Shown here: positions 56,204 to 63,911 of the stretch, one piece after another
Layout: every line of letters begins with the position of its first letter
Position numbering within the stretch: position 1 is the first letter of the stretch
Source of the DNA: CAWCDJ01 sp963778675
Lineage (GTDB): Bacteria > Acidobacteriota > Terriglobia > Bryobacterales > Bryobacteraceae
DNA: 64,000 nt
Direction: 5' to 3'
Assembly (NCBI GenBank): GCA_963778675.1
Contig: CAVZVI010000014.1
Span: 620,001-684,000, forward strand
The notes under the pieces: generated by a model
The model's input: the letters and a program-made list of their open reading frames with translations, nothing else
Databases searched by the model: none
Told to the model about the DNA's origin: nothing
Made by a program: the position numbers and the translations under genes

Positions 56204-56228
56204 ATTGGCTCTCAGCGGTGCCTGCGCG

Positions 56229-56564
56229 TCAGCCGTTCTTCCCGAAGCGGCGAAGCCGGAACATCTCCACCAGCGAGATGTACAGGTTAACCACACCCAA
56301 TCCGCTCACCGCCCCGCGCACGTACATGTTGTCCCAATACTGGTGCCACTGCGGAATCCAGGAGGAAAAGAAATTATTGTCCCAGTACTCGGTCCACGGA
56401 AACACCGTCAGAAAAAACCCGATTTCCAGGCAGAAGGTAATGAAGAGGACTGCCGACATTTTGTGGTACCAGCGGTATTCGGGCATGCTAACGGGGATCG
56501 GTCCCGGCAAGGTCTCGCTTGCGGCCGGCGGAATACCCTTGGCTTCCGGTTCGGTCGGCATCAT
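56229..56564 (-). CDS. Small membrane protein (111 aa)
   Basis: 111 residues from the ATG at 56564 (a second ATG follows at once). Two hydrophobic helices (MSAVLFITFCLEIGFFLTVF and AVSGLGVVNLYISLVEMF) flank a Trp/Tyr-rich loop (WTEYWDNNFFSSWIPQWHQY). No family with known function is recognised; close homologues in Acidobacteriota are likely. It overlaps the rnhB stop by 4 nt and so is the last gene of the rpsP-to-rnhB block. Confidence 0.72.
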   Translation of the reverse strand: MMPTEPEAKGIPPAASETLPGPIPVSMPEYRWYHKMSAVLFITFCLEIGFFLTVFPWTEYWDNNFFSSWIPQWHQYWDNMYVRGAVSGLGVVNLYISLVEMFRLRRFGKNG

Positions 56565-57247
56565 GCGGCGCCTGCCGTGTCGAATAGCTCCATCTGCGGA
56601 TTGTAGTCTATGGGAAATCGGGAATGGGCGCGGACCGGTTCGAAGCTGAGGCGGTGCAGCGGAGTCGGACCGTAGCGCTCGAGTGCCCGGTAATGTTCCG
56701 GCGTGGAATAACCTTTGTGCGAAGCCAGCCCGTACTCGGGAAACACGGCGTCCCAGACCCGCATCAGGGCATCGCGCCAGACCTTCGCGAGAATTGAAGC
56801 CGCCGCGATGGCGTGGCATCGCGCGTCGCCCTTGATCAGAGCGCGCTGCGGAAGCGGTAGGTCGATTGCCACCGCGTCCACGAGGAGGAAGTCCGGTTGT
56901 GGGTCGAGGCGGCTCACGGCCATGCGCATCGCGACGCGGGAAGCCTGGTAGATGTTGATGTGGTCGATCGCGGCCGCGTCCACCGCGGCAACAGCGTGGG
57001 CCACGGCGCGCTCCCTGATCCGCTCGGCCAGAACCTCGCGCCTTTCGGGCTCGAGCACTTTGCTGTCGTTCAAGCCACGGACCGGGCGATCCGGAGAAAG
57101 GATCACCGCCGCCGCCACGACCGGGCCAAACAGAGACCCGCGGCCGACCTCGTCGACCCCTGCGACGGCCGCAAAACCGCGCACGCGCAACTCTCGTTCG
57201 AGTGTCGCCTCACAACGGAATTTGCTACCCGCCGGCTCGGGTCGCAT
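56561..57247 (-). CDS. rnhB: Ribonuclease HII
   Basis: 228 residues. The catalytic acidic residues lie in VAGVDEVGRGSLFGPVVAAA, LLVDAVAI and HAIAAASILAKVWRD; GLNDSKVLEPERRE and YGLASHKGYSTPEHY are further family motifs. It cuts RNA at RNA-DNA junctions in duplex DNA. The C-terminal extension (FPIDYNPQMELFDTAGAA) is a little longer than average. It lies 18 nt after rplS. Confidence 0.96.
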   Translation of the reverse strand: MRPEPAGSKFRCEATLERELRVRGFAAVAGVDEVGRGSLFGPVVAAAVILSPDRPVRGLNDSKVLEPERREVLAERIRERAVAHAVAAVDAAAIDHINIYQASRVAMRMAVSRLDPQPDFLLVDAVAIDLPLPQRALIKGDARCHAIAAASILAKVWRDALMRVWDAVFPEYGLASHKGYSTPEHYRALERYGPTPLHRLSFEPVRAHSRFPIDYNPQMELFDTAGAA

Positions 57248-57265
57248 GAAGAGCCTGTCGGTTGC

Positions 57266-57613
57266 TTAAGTGCGTTCTTTCAGGCGGGCGGCTTTGCCTC
57301 GCAACCCGCGCAGATAGTACAGCTTGGCGCGCCGCACCCGCCCGGTCCGCACGACATCGATGTGATCGATCACCCGCGCATTGACCGGGAAAATTCGTTC
57401 TACGCCCTGGCCGAAGCTGACCTTGCGCACCGTGATGCTTTCGCCCATCCCGATGTTGTTGCGGGCGATCACCGTGCCTTCGAATGCCTGCAACCGCTCC
57501 TTATCGCCTTCTTTGATCTTGACATGCACGCGGATCGTGTCGCCCGGCCGGAAGGTCGGAATGTCGCTCCGCTTATTCTTGTTTATGAACTTGGTCAACA
57601 GCGCGTTCTGCAT
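57266..57613 (-). CDS. rplS: Ribosomal protein L19
   Basis: 115 residues, full length, with FRPGDTIRVHVKIKEGDKER, FEGTVIARNNIGMGESITVR and AKLYYLRGLRGKAARLKERT. Its start lies 41 nt inside the trmD end, so ribosomes must re-enter there; the order rpsP-rimM-trmD-rplS is the classic bacterial block. Confidence 0.98.
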   Translation of the reverse strand: MQNALLTKFINKNKRSDIPTFRPGDTIRVHVKIKEGDKERLQAFEGTVIARNNIGMGESITVRKVSFGQGVERIFPVNARVIDHIDVVRTGRVRRAKLYYLRGLRGKAARLKERT

Positions 57614-58325
57614 GGAAATTCCTTGAAACAGTTATCTTAGCAAATCGGGCCGCAGCCGCGCCGTCTTCTGCGAGAGCCGCGCCTTTGCGGAACTTGCGAA
57701 TCTCTTCGTGGTTGCCGTTCAGCAGGACCTCCGGGGCCTTCCAGCCCCGAAACTCGGCCGGGCGCGTCCAGTGCGGGCAGTCGAGCAAGCCTTCGCCATG
57801 GCCGGTCTCCTGAAACGATTCGAAAGCCGCCGAGCTTTCGTTACCCAGCACTCCCGGCAGCAGGCGTGCCACGGTGTCCACGACCACCGCCGCCGCCAGT
57901 TCCCCGCCGCTCAACACGTAGTTGCCGATCGAGACCTCTTCATCCGCCAGGTGCTCGGCGACCCGCTCGTCCACGCCTTCGTACCGCCCGCAAATCAGCA
58001 GGAGTTCCCTCTCCCGGCTCAGCCGGTTCGCCATCGCCTGGTCGAACATGCGTCCCTGCGCCGAAAGCAGGATCACCTTTTGCCCCTCCTGGCGCTCCGG
58101 CCAGAGGGATTCCACGGCCAGGAAGATCGGCTCCGCCTTCAAGACCATGCCTTCGCCGCCTCCGAAAGGGCGGTCGTCCACCGTCTTGTGGCGGTCGGAC
58201 GTCCAGTCGCGCAGATCGTGGATGCGGATATCGAGCAAACCCGCATCCTTCGCCCGCTTCACCACGCCGTGGGCAAACGGTCCTTCGAAAAACTCCGGGA
58301 AAATCGTAAGCACGTGGAAGATCAC
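57573..58325 (-). CDS. trmD: tRNA (guanine-37-N1) methyltransferase
   Basis: 250 residues from a GTG start. SPOUT trefoil-knot motifs are LLICGRYEGVDERVAEHL and SIGNYVLSGGELAAAVVVDT; the N-terminal MIFHVLTIFPEFFEGPFAHG and DRPFGGGEGMVLKAEPIF are as expected. It methylates G37 of tRNAs using AdoMet. The GTGA start overlaps the restored rimM stop, and the 3' end overlaps rplS by 41 nt. The C-terminus (AERAVDQVHKQE) is slightly extended. Confidence 0.97.
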   Translation of the reverse strand: MIFHVLTIFPEFFEGPFAHGVVKRAKDAGLLDIRIHDLRDWTSDRHKTVDDRPFGGGEGMVLKAEPIFLAVESLWPERQEGQKVILLSAQGRMFDQAMANRLSRERELLLICGRYEGVDERVAEHLADEEVSIGNYVLSGGELAAAVVVDTVARLLPGVLGNESSAAFESFQETGHGEGLLDCPHWTRPAEFRGWKAPEVLLNGNHEEIRKFRKGAALAEDGAAAARFAKITVSRNFHAERAVDQVHKQE

Positions 58326-58853
58326 GGGCGGTTCAAATCCTTGAGGCCCTCAGGTAATTCCACTACGATCCGCTTCGCCGGCGGGTCGATCTCCACGCAG
58401 ATGGAACGGGCAAACGGGACCAGCAGGCCGCCGTCTACGAACCAGCAGTCCGGTGCCTCCGCCGTCATCGAGGTTCGTGACGTGCCCGAGCGATTCCCCG
58501 GTCCGGCGGTCCACCACCTCGCAGCCGATCAGATCGGAGTCGAAAAACTCGCCTTCGTCGAGCGCTGTCCGCTCGCTTACCGGCACGCGCACTTCCGCGC
58601 GCGCCAGCGTCTCAGCTTCGGAAATGGAATCGATCCCGCGGAATTTGAAGATCAGGGTGCCGGAATGGAACCAGGCGGATTCCACTTCCGCCGTTCGCAG
58701 CAGTTGTCCGGAAGCGTCGAACAGACTGACGTCCTGGAGCTGCTGATAGCGTTCCGGCTTGCTGCTGAGCGCGAACGCAGTAATCTCGCCCCGGTTGCCG
58801 CGTGTCTTGCCCAGCACGGCCACCGTCACCCAACCGGCTTCGGAATCGCTCAC
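58322..58853 (-). CDS. rimM: Ribosome maturation factor RimM, frameshifted near the C-terminus
   Basis: The frame from the ATG at 58853 gives a normal RimM (WVTVAVLGKTRGNRGEITAF; LIGCEVVDRRTGESLGHVTN; LDDGGGTGLLV) and then runs into nonsense, stopping at 58350. Removing one base near 58439 restores the PRC-barrel end (VDGGLLVPFARSICVEIDP; PAKRIVVELPEGLKDLNRP) with a TGA overlapping the trmD GTG by 4 nt. The whole stretch is 532 nt, one more than a multiple of three. Either a sequencing error or a recent +1 mutation. RimM helps 30S head assembly around protein S19. Confidence 0.88.
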
Positions 58854-59080
58854 TCGAGGATTTCCAGCGTGAAGCGGCGGTTTAACTTCATGCCGGCTGC
58901 CCCGAGAATGGTTCGAATCGAGCGCGCCGTCCGGCCCTGCTTGCCGATCACCTTGCCGAGATCGCTGGGGGCTACCTTCAACTCGAGCACCGTAACCTGC
59001 TCTCCCTGCACTTCTCGGACAGATACTTCCTCCGGGATGTCTACCAGAGCTTTCGCAATGTCTTCAATGAGCTGTCTCAT
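58850..59080 (-). CDS. khpA: KH-domain RNA-binding protein (KhpA/YlqC)
   Basis: 76 residues, almost all one KH domain with the GxxG loop in LGKVIGKQGRTARSIRTIL. Family members bind RNA and often pair with the Jag/KhpB protein. It sits between rpsP and rimM as in many bacteria and overlaps the rimM start by 4 nt. Confidence 0.94.
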   Translation of the reverse strand: MRQLIEDIAKALVDIPEEVSVREVQGEQVTVLELKVAPSDLGKVIGKQGRTARSIRTILGAAGMKLNRRFTLEILE

Positions 59081-59140
59081 TACCCCGCCTCCCTAAAGCT
59101 CATGGTACCTGAACGTCGAGGGTGGAAAGAGGAAAATTCT

Positions 59141-59162
59141 CGGGCAGGAGCATCCATGCCCG
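59141..59162 (-). promoter_or_regulatory. Weak hairpin between rpsP and khpA
   Basis: In the 117-nt rpsP-khpA gap the minus strand can form a 6-bp stem (CGGGCA with TGCCCG) followed by AGAATTTT. It could reduce transcription into the rest of the block or be a processing site. Confidence 0.35.
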
Positions 59163-59197
59163 TTCTGTTTCTTACAGTTACAAGCGGCTAGCGTTGC

Positions 59198-59458
59198 TTA
59201 GGCCACGGGTTCGGCTACTACGGCGGCGGGGTTCTTCTCCATCAGCCGCTGGACGGTCTCGGATAACTGGGCACCATTCTTGGTCCAGTATTCGATCCGG
59301 TCGTGCTTCAAAAGCACCTGCGCCGGGTTGGTCACGGGGTTGTAATGGCCGACTACTTCCAGGCTGCGGCCATTCCGGGCCCGCTCCTTTTCAATCACGA
59401 CAACGCGGTAAAACGGCTTCTTCTTGGCGCCGAAACGCGCCAGGCGAATCATCAGCAT
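59198..59458 (-). CDS. rpsP: Ribosomal protein S16
   Basis: 86 residues with MIRLARFGAKKKPFYRVVVI, RSLEVVGHYNPVTNPAQVLL and IEYWTKNGAQLSETVQRLME. The start is the first of two nearby Met codons. It is the first gene of the rpsP-khpA-rimM-trmD-rplS-rnhB block and is 22 nt after ffh. Confidence 0.98.
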   Translation of the reverse strand: MLMIRLARFGAKKKPFYRVVVIEKERARNGRSLEVVGHYNPVTNPAQVLLKHDRIEYWTKNGAQLSETVQRLMEKNPAAVVAEPVA

Positions 59459-59480
59459 CGAAACTCCAACATGTAAGATC

Positions 59481-60857
59481 TCATCTCCCGGGGCCGCCGG
59501 GAAAATCGCCGAACGGGAATCCGGGGGGCATTTTCATTTTCCCCAGCTTCTTCCCCATCATGCCGCCGGAAAACGACTTCATCATTTTCCGCGCCTGCGA
59601 ATACTGCTTCAACAACTGGTTGACTTCCTGCACCGACGTCCCGCTGCCTTTGGCGATTCGCCTACGGCGGCTGCCGTTGATGATCATGTGGTTATCGCGC
59701 TCGTGCGGCGTCATCGAATCGATGATCGCTACGACGTGGTTGATCTCCTTCTCATCCACTTTGACGTCTTTGAGCTCTTTGAGAATCCCCACCTTGGGCA
59801 TCATGCCCAGGAGCGATTGCAGGGGGCCGAGCTTGCGGATTTGCCGCAACTGGTCGCGAAAGTCCTCGAGCGTGAAATCATTCTCGATGAGCTTCCGCTG
59901 CATCTCCACGGCCTTCTTCTTGTCGATGGCCTCCTCCGCCTTCTCGATGAAGGAGAGGATGTCGCCCATGCCGAGGATGCGGTTGGCCGCTCGGTCGGGG
60001 TGGAAGGGTTCGAGCGCGTCGAACCGTTCGCCCACACCCACGAATTTCAGCGGCTGCCCGGTGACGTGCCTGATCGAAAGCGCCGCGCCGCCGCGCGCAT
60101 CGCCATCCATCTTAGTGAGGATGACCCCGGTGATTCCGAGCCGCTTATGGAACTCATCGGCCGATTTCACCGCGTCCTGACCAGTCATGGCGTCTGCCAC
60201 GAACAGAATCTCGACGGGCTGCAGTTGCTCTTTCAATTGCTGCAACTCGGTCATGAGCTGTTCGTCGATATGCAGGCGTCCCGCCGTATCCACCAGCAGC
60301 ACGTCGCGCCCGTTGTTGACGCTCTCGCGCCGCGCGCTCCGCGAAAGGTCGAGGGGCTGCGTCTCCTCCGGCGTCCCCTCATAAATCGGCTGGCCGACCT
60401 CTTTCGCGATCACCTTCAATTGCTCGCGCGCCGCCGGGCGGTAGACGTCCACCGAGACCACCATCGGCCGGTGGCCGTTCTTCGAGAGCCAGCGAGCCAG
60501 CTTGCCGGTCGAGGTCGTCTTGCCCGATCCCTGCAGACCCACAATCAGGAAAACACTGGGCGGCTCGTTGGCGAACCGCAGCTTCGATTCGTGGCTGCCG
60601 AGGATCTTGATCAGCTCCTCGTGGACGATCTTGATGACCTGCTGCGACGGGGAGAGTGCTGTGAGCACTTCCTCTCCCATGGCCTTCTGCTTGATGTTCT
60701 CGATCAGTTGCTTGACAACCCGGAAATTAACATCGGCTTCGAGCAGCGCCATGCGGATCTCGCGCAGCGCGGCTTCCATGTTTTCAGCCGAAAGTTTGCC
60801 TTCGCCGCGCAGGTTCTTGAATACCCGCTGCAGCTTATCCGATAAGTTGTCGAACAT
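59481..60857 (-). CDS. ffh: Signal recognition particle protein Ffh
   Basis: 458 residues. N domain about 1-90, G domain about 95-295 with GLQGSGKTTSTGKLARWLS, VDVYRPAAREQL, LVDTAGRLHIDEQLM and ILTKMDGDARGGAALSI, and a Met-rich M domain with RRRRIAKGSGTSVQEVNQLL that binds SRP RNA. It targets nascent membrane proteins. A strong hairpin lies 12 nt before the ATG and no ordinary Shine-Dalgarno is seen. Confidence 0.98.
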   Translation of the reverse strand: MFDNLSDKLQRVFKNLRGEGKLSAENMEAALREIRMALLEADVNFRVVKQLIENIKQKAMGEEVLTALSPSQQVIKIVHEELIKILGSHESKLRFANEPPSVFLIVGLQGSGKTTSTGKLARWLSKNGHRPMVVSVDVYRPAAREQLKVIAKEVGQPIYEGTPEETQPLDLSRSARRESVNNGRDVLLVDTAGRLHIDEQLMTELQQLKEQLQPVEILFVADAMTGQDAVKSADEFHKRLGITGVILTKMDGDARGGAALSIRHVTGQPLKFVGVGERFDALEPFHPDRAANRILGMGDILSFIEKAEEAIDKKKAVEMQRKLIENDFTLEDFRDQLRQIRKLGPLQSLLGMMPKVGILKELKDVKVDEKEINHVVAIIDSMTPHERDNHMIINGSRRRRIAKGSGTSVQEVNQLLKQYSQARKMMKSFSGGMMGKKLGKMKMPPGFPFGDFPGGPGR

Positions 60858-60869
60858 GAGAACGTGATA

Positions 60870-60895
60870 CCCCCCGCTCTGAAGGATGCGGGGGG
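60870..60895 (-). promoter_or_regulatory. Hairpin in the leader of ffh
   Basis: A perfect 8-bp stem (CCCCCCGC with GCGGGGGG, 10-nt loop) ends 12 nt before the ffh ATG. No T-run follows, so it is less likely a terminator for the upstream gene than a leader structure; the only G-rich stretch near the start codon lies inside the stem. Confidence 0.5.
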
Positions 60896-60925
60896 ATGCT
60901 TAACTGATTATACCTGACGCGGATG

Positions 60926-61339
60926 CTATTCCGGCGGTGCGATGCGGATGCTCGAAGCCGCCATCTTGCCGGTCCGGTCCATCCCCAACTCGTAGAAAAC
61001 CCGCGTGCCCGGACGCAGGTCTGTCGCCAGGCCTTCCACCAGCCGCGACACGTGGAAGAAGATGTCTCTCCCTCCATCGTCCGGCCGCAGGAAGCCGAAA
61101 CCCTTGGCCTCAAAGTAGGTCACGACCGACCCTTTCTGCTCGCCGGAAGGTACTTCACCGGCATCGTGCGCTTCGCCGGCGGCTTGCGCGGGTCTCCCGG
61201 ACTTGTCGCCGACGCCCTGCTTGATCAGCGCGAGGTCGGCCTCCGTCCAATCGGACGGTGCTTGCGTTTCGGTCGGGATCTTCAGCTCCGGGTTGCGCTT
61301 CCGGGCCTCTTCGAACAATCTCTTTTGGCGTGCGTTCAA
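60926..61339 (-). CDS. Cold-shock-domain protein with N-terminal extension
   Basis: 137 residues. The cold-shock domain is at about 69-135: GSVVTYFEAKGFGFLRPDDG with RNP1-like KGFGFL and RNP2-like DIFFH. The N-terminal 65 residues are charged and low in hydrophobics (MNARQKRLFEEARKRNPELK) and belong to no family I recognise. It should bind single-stranded nucleic acid. It lies between the Tudor-like gene and ffh on the same strand. Confidence 0.87.
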   Translation of the reverse strand: MNARQKRLFEEARKRNPELKIPTETQAPSDWTEADLALIKQGVGDKSGRPAQAAGEAHDAGEVPSGEQKGSVVTYFEAKGFGFLRPDDGGRDIFFHVSRLVEGLATDLRPGTRVFYELGMDRTGKMAASSIRIAPPE

Positions 61340-61362
61340 CTAAAAAGTCCTCTTCCGATGCC

Positions 61363-61590
61363 CTATGCCGTGGCGGGTGCCGTTTTCTTCCTGCGAGAGC
61401 CCTTCTTTTCCGCGGGTGGCTGGCGGTCGCTCTTTTTCAGGCTGCCCATCACCATGCCGGTGACGAATTTCTTTTCACCGTGGTCATCAAACTTGATCAC
61501 GATGCGCTCTTCACTGCTCGACAGAACCGTCCCCAAACCGAACTTCAGGTGTTCGACTTGGGCGCCCTGGGAATATGTATTGGAAGCCAT
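61363..61590 (-). CDS. Small Tudor-like protein related to the UvrD/PcrA C-terminal domain
   Basis: 75 residues. The first 45 (YSQGAQVEHLKFGLGTVLSS; ERIVIKFDDHGEKKFVTG) resemble the small beta-barrel found at the end of UvrD/PcrA helicases that contacts RNA polymerase. A basic tail follows (KKSDRQPPAEKKGSRRKKTA), suited to nucleic-acid binding. As a free-standing protein its role is unknown. It is 23 nt ahead of the cold-shock gene. Confidence 0.7.
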   Translation of the reverse strand: MASNTYSQGAQVEHLKFGLGTVLSSSEERIVIKFDDHGEKKFVTGMVMGSLKKSDRQPPAEKKGSRRKKTAPATA

Positions 61591-61786
61591 AGATTTGCTA
61601 AGCTTTTCTCCTCAAGGGATTGCAGGGGGAATCGGGTACCAGCGTAGTGCGGATAGAGTGATCGGACAATAGTACCACAATGATTACCTAATTAGTGTAG
61701 CAAATATGGGGCCAACCTGTCGAGGTCGAGCCGGAACGGAAACGGACGCCTGGCTACTGTACTACCATACGGGTGTACGCGACCGC

Positions 61787-62974
61787 ATGACCGCTCCTAA
61801 CCCCGGCCACGACGCCAAGCCGCTGTATGCGGCCATCCTTCCCGAGATCCTTCCACAGCTTGAGACTCTGGCAGCCTGCCGCTCGGCCAGCGAGTTGGTC
61901 GCGCATCCCGTCTATCGCGCACTGCTGCCGGCCATCGAGCGCATTCAGAACACTCCGGACATCCGCGATTTCCGGACCGCGGCTGCGCCCGCGCGCTCGC
62001 GCTACCGTTTCGTCGCCTGGAACATCGAGCGCGGCACCCAGCTCGACGGCCAACTGGAAGCGCTGCGCAGCCATCCCTATCTGCGGGAGTGCGATGTGCT
62101 GTTGCTGACCGAGGCGGATGCCGGGATGGCGCGTTCCGGCAACCGGATCGTCTCCGAGGAGATTGCCCGCGCCCTGGAGATGGCGCACGTCTTCGTGCCC
62201 TGCTATCTCGCGCTCGGCAAGGGCTCCGGCGTGGAGCGCAACGCTTCCGGCGCCAACACGCTCGGCCTGCACGGCAATGCCATTCTCAGCCGCTACCCCT
62301 TGCGGGACATCCGGCTCATCCCGCTCGAAAACGGTGTCGACAAGATGGCTCACCGGGAGCAGCGCATCGGATGCCAGCAGGCGGTCGTCGCGCGCATCGA
62401 GTTTCCCAATCTCTCCCTGGTGGCTGCCTCCGTGCACCTCGACGCTCAATCGACGCAGCGCCACCGGAGGGAACAGATGCAGGCCGTTCTCGACGCGCTT
62501 CCGCCGAGCGGGCCGGCCATCCTGGGCGGCGATTGGAACACCAGCACCTATAATTCGTCGCATGCGTCGTGGGCCATCCTGGGTTTCTGGCTGCGGGTGA
62601 TGATGGGCGTGGACCACGTAATCCGCAACCACTATCTGCATCCCGACCGGCGCTTCGAGCGCGAACTGTTCCGCCTGCTGGAGGATCGCGGGTTCGATTA
62701 CCGGGGCGCCAACCAGTTGGGAGAGAGCACCGTCTCTTACGACATTCTGGACCCGCGCGCCAACGGGAGCCTGGCCGAGTGGGTGCCGGGCTGGTGCTTC
62801 CCGTTCATTCGCTGGTCGCTGCGCCGCCATGACGGCCGCTGTCCTTTCAAGCTGGACTGGTTCGCCGCCCGCGGGCTCCGCGTGGGGAACCCCACGGTCG
62901 TACATGAGGTGCGGGAGTCGCGCGCCGTGCCCCTTTCCGACCATGACGCCATCGGGTTGGATGTGCTGGTGTGA
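61787..62974 (+). CDS. Endonuclease/exonuclease/phosphatase-family protein
   Basis: 395 residues from the ATG at 61787; an ATG at 61706 in frame adds 27 residues without family support. EEP-fold motifs: RFVAWNIERGTQLDGQLEAL, VLLLTEADAGMARSGNRI, HLDAQSTQRHRREQMQAVLD, ILGGDWNTSTYN and PLSDHDAIGLDVLV with the final catalytic His. It hydrolyses phosphodiester bonds in an unknown substrate (DNA, phosphoinositide-like or sphingolipid-like). It overlaps the lipid-kinase gene by 4 nt, which favours a lipid substrate. Confidence 0.85.
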   Translation: MTAPNPGHDAKPLYAAILPEILPQLETLAACRSASELVAHPVYRALLPAIERIQNTPDIRDFRTAAAPARSRYRFVAWNIERGTQLDGQLEALRSHPYLRECDVLLLTEADAGMARSGNRIVSEEIARALEMAHVFVPCYLALGKGSGVERNASGANTLGLHGNAILSRYPLRDIRLIPLENGVDKMAHREQRIGCQQAVVARIEFPNLSLVAASVHLDAQSTQRHRREQMQAVLDALPPSGPAILGGDWNTSTYNSSHASWAILGFWLRVMMGVDHVIRNHYLHPDRRFERELFRLLEDRGFDYRGANQLGESTVSYDILDPRANGSLAEWVPGWCFPFIRWSLRRHDGRCPFKLDWFAARGLRVGNPTVVHEVRESRAVPLSDHDAIGLDVLV

Positions 62975-63849
62975 ACCCTGCCGCCGTCGTGAATCCGGCG
63001 GCCGGGGCGGGTGCCGCCCGCCGCGCCTGGCCGCGGATTGCGCGGCAAATGGGGAGCGTCGCGGTTCGCTTCACCGAGGGTCCCGGGCACGCCACGGTTC
63101 TCGCGCGCGAACTGGCCGCGGCGGGCTATGACCCGATCATCGCGGCGGGCGGAGACGGCACCCTCCACGAGGTGGTGAACGGCCTCCTGCCGGATCGCGC
63201 GGACGTACGGGTCGCGCTCATTCCGCTGGCAAGCGGCGGCGATTTTTCCCGGACGATCGGAGTCTCGCGGGTTCACGATGCCATCCGTGCCCTTCGACAG
63301 GGACACGTTCGGGAAGTGGACGTTTTCCGGCTTCGCTTCCATACGGGCGAGCGGTTCGCCGTCAACGCGGCGAGCTTTGGTCTCGGCGCGCGGGTGGCCG
63401 AAGGCGCATGCAGATGGCCACGCCATTTACCCGCAACGCTCCGCTATCTGGCCGCCACCATCCCGCCCCTGGCGGCAGGCGAGGTTCACGACATCCGCAT
63501 CTCGATCGATGGCGCGGCGCCGGTCGAATACCGGATCACCACCGCCGCGCTGGCCAACGGCCGCTATCAGGGCGGCGGCATCTGCATCGCGCCCGGGGCC
63601 GTCATCGATGACGGCCTGATCGACGTAACCTTGGTGGAAAGCGTGTCGCTGGCCGAGGTTCTTGCCCACGTGCCGATTCTCTACTCCGGGAAACTTCTCA
63701 CATATAAGAAGGTGCGCCACGCCAAGGCCCTTCGGGTGCGAGTGGAGTCCAACTCTCGCGTGCCCGTGGAAGTGGACGGCGAACCGGCCGGCACGCTGCC
63801 GATTGAAGCGGAAATCGTGCCGCGCGCACTCCGGCTGATCTCCCTCTAA
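62971..63849 (+). CDS. Diacylglycerol-kinase-family lipid kinase
   Basis: 292 residues from a GTG that overlaps the preceding stop (GTGA). The ATP site GGDGTLHEVVNGLL is present after the N-terminal VVNPAAGAGAARRAW; the C-terminal beta domain has FGLGARVAEGACRW and VEVDGEPAGTLPIEAEIVP. Family members phosphorylate diacylglycerol or related lipids. The usual GTGNDFAR motif is PLASGGDFSRTIG here, a milder variant. Confidence 0.92.
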   Translation: MNPAAVVNPAAGAGAARRAWPRIARQMGSVAVRFTEGPGHATVLARELAAAGYDPIIAAGGDGTLHEVVNGLLPDRADVRVALIPLASGGDFSRTIGVSRVHDAIRALRQGHVREVDVFRLRFHTGERFAVNAASFGLGARVAEGACRWPRHLPATLRYLAATIPPLAAGEVHDIRISIDGAAPVEYRITTAALANGRYQGGGICIAPGAVIDDGLIDVTLVESVSLAEVLAHVPILYSGKLLTYKKVRHAKALRVRVESNSRVPVEVDGEPAGTLPIEAEIVPRALRLISL

Positions 63850-63911
63850 TCGCCGGCTCGCTGTCAACGATGCTGATGTATCATGGTTCCCACAGCGTTC
63901 CGGAGGGAAGC

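Noticed and set aside
59082..59160. 25-codon ORF between rpsP and khpA ending at TAATG
   Set aside because: The overlap with the khpA start is suggestive, but the peptide has no pattern and no ribosome binding site.
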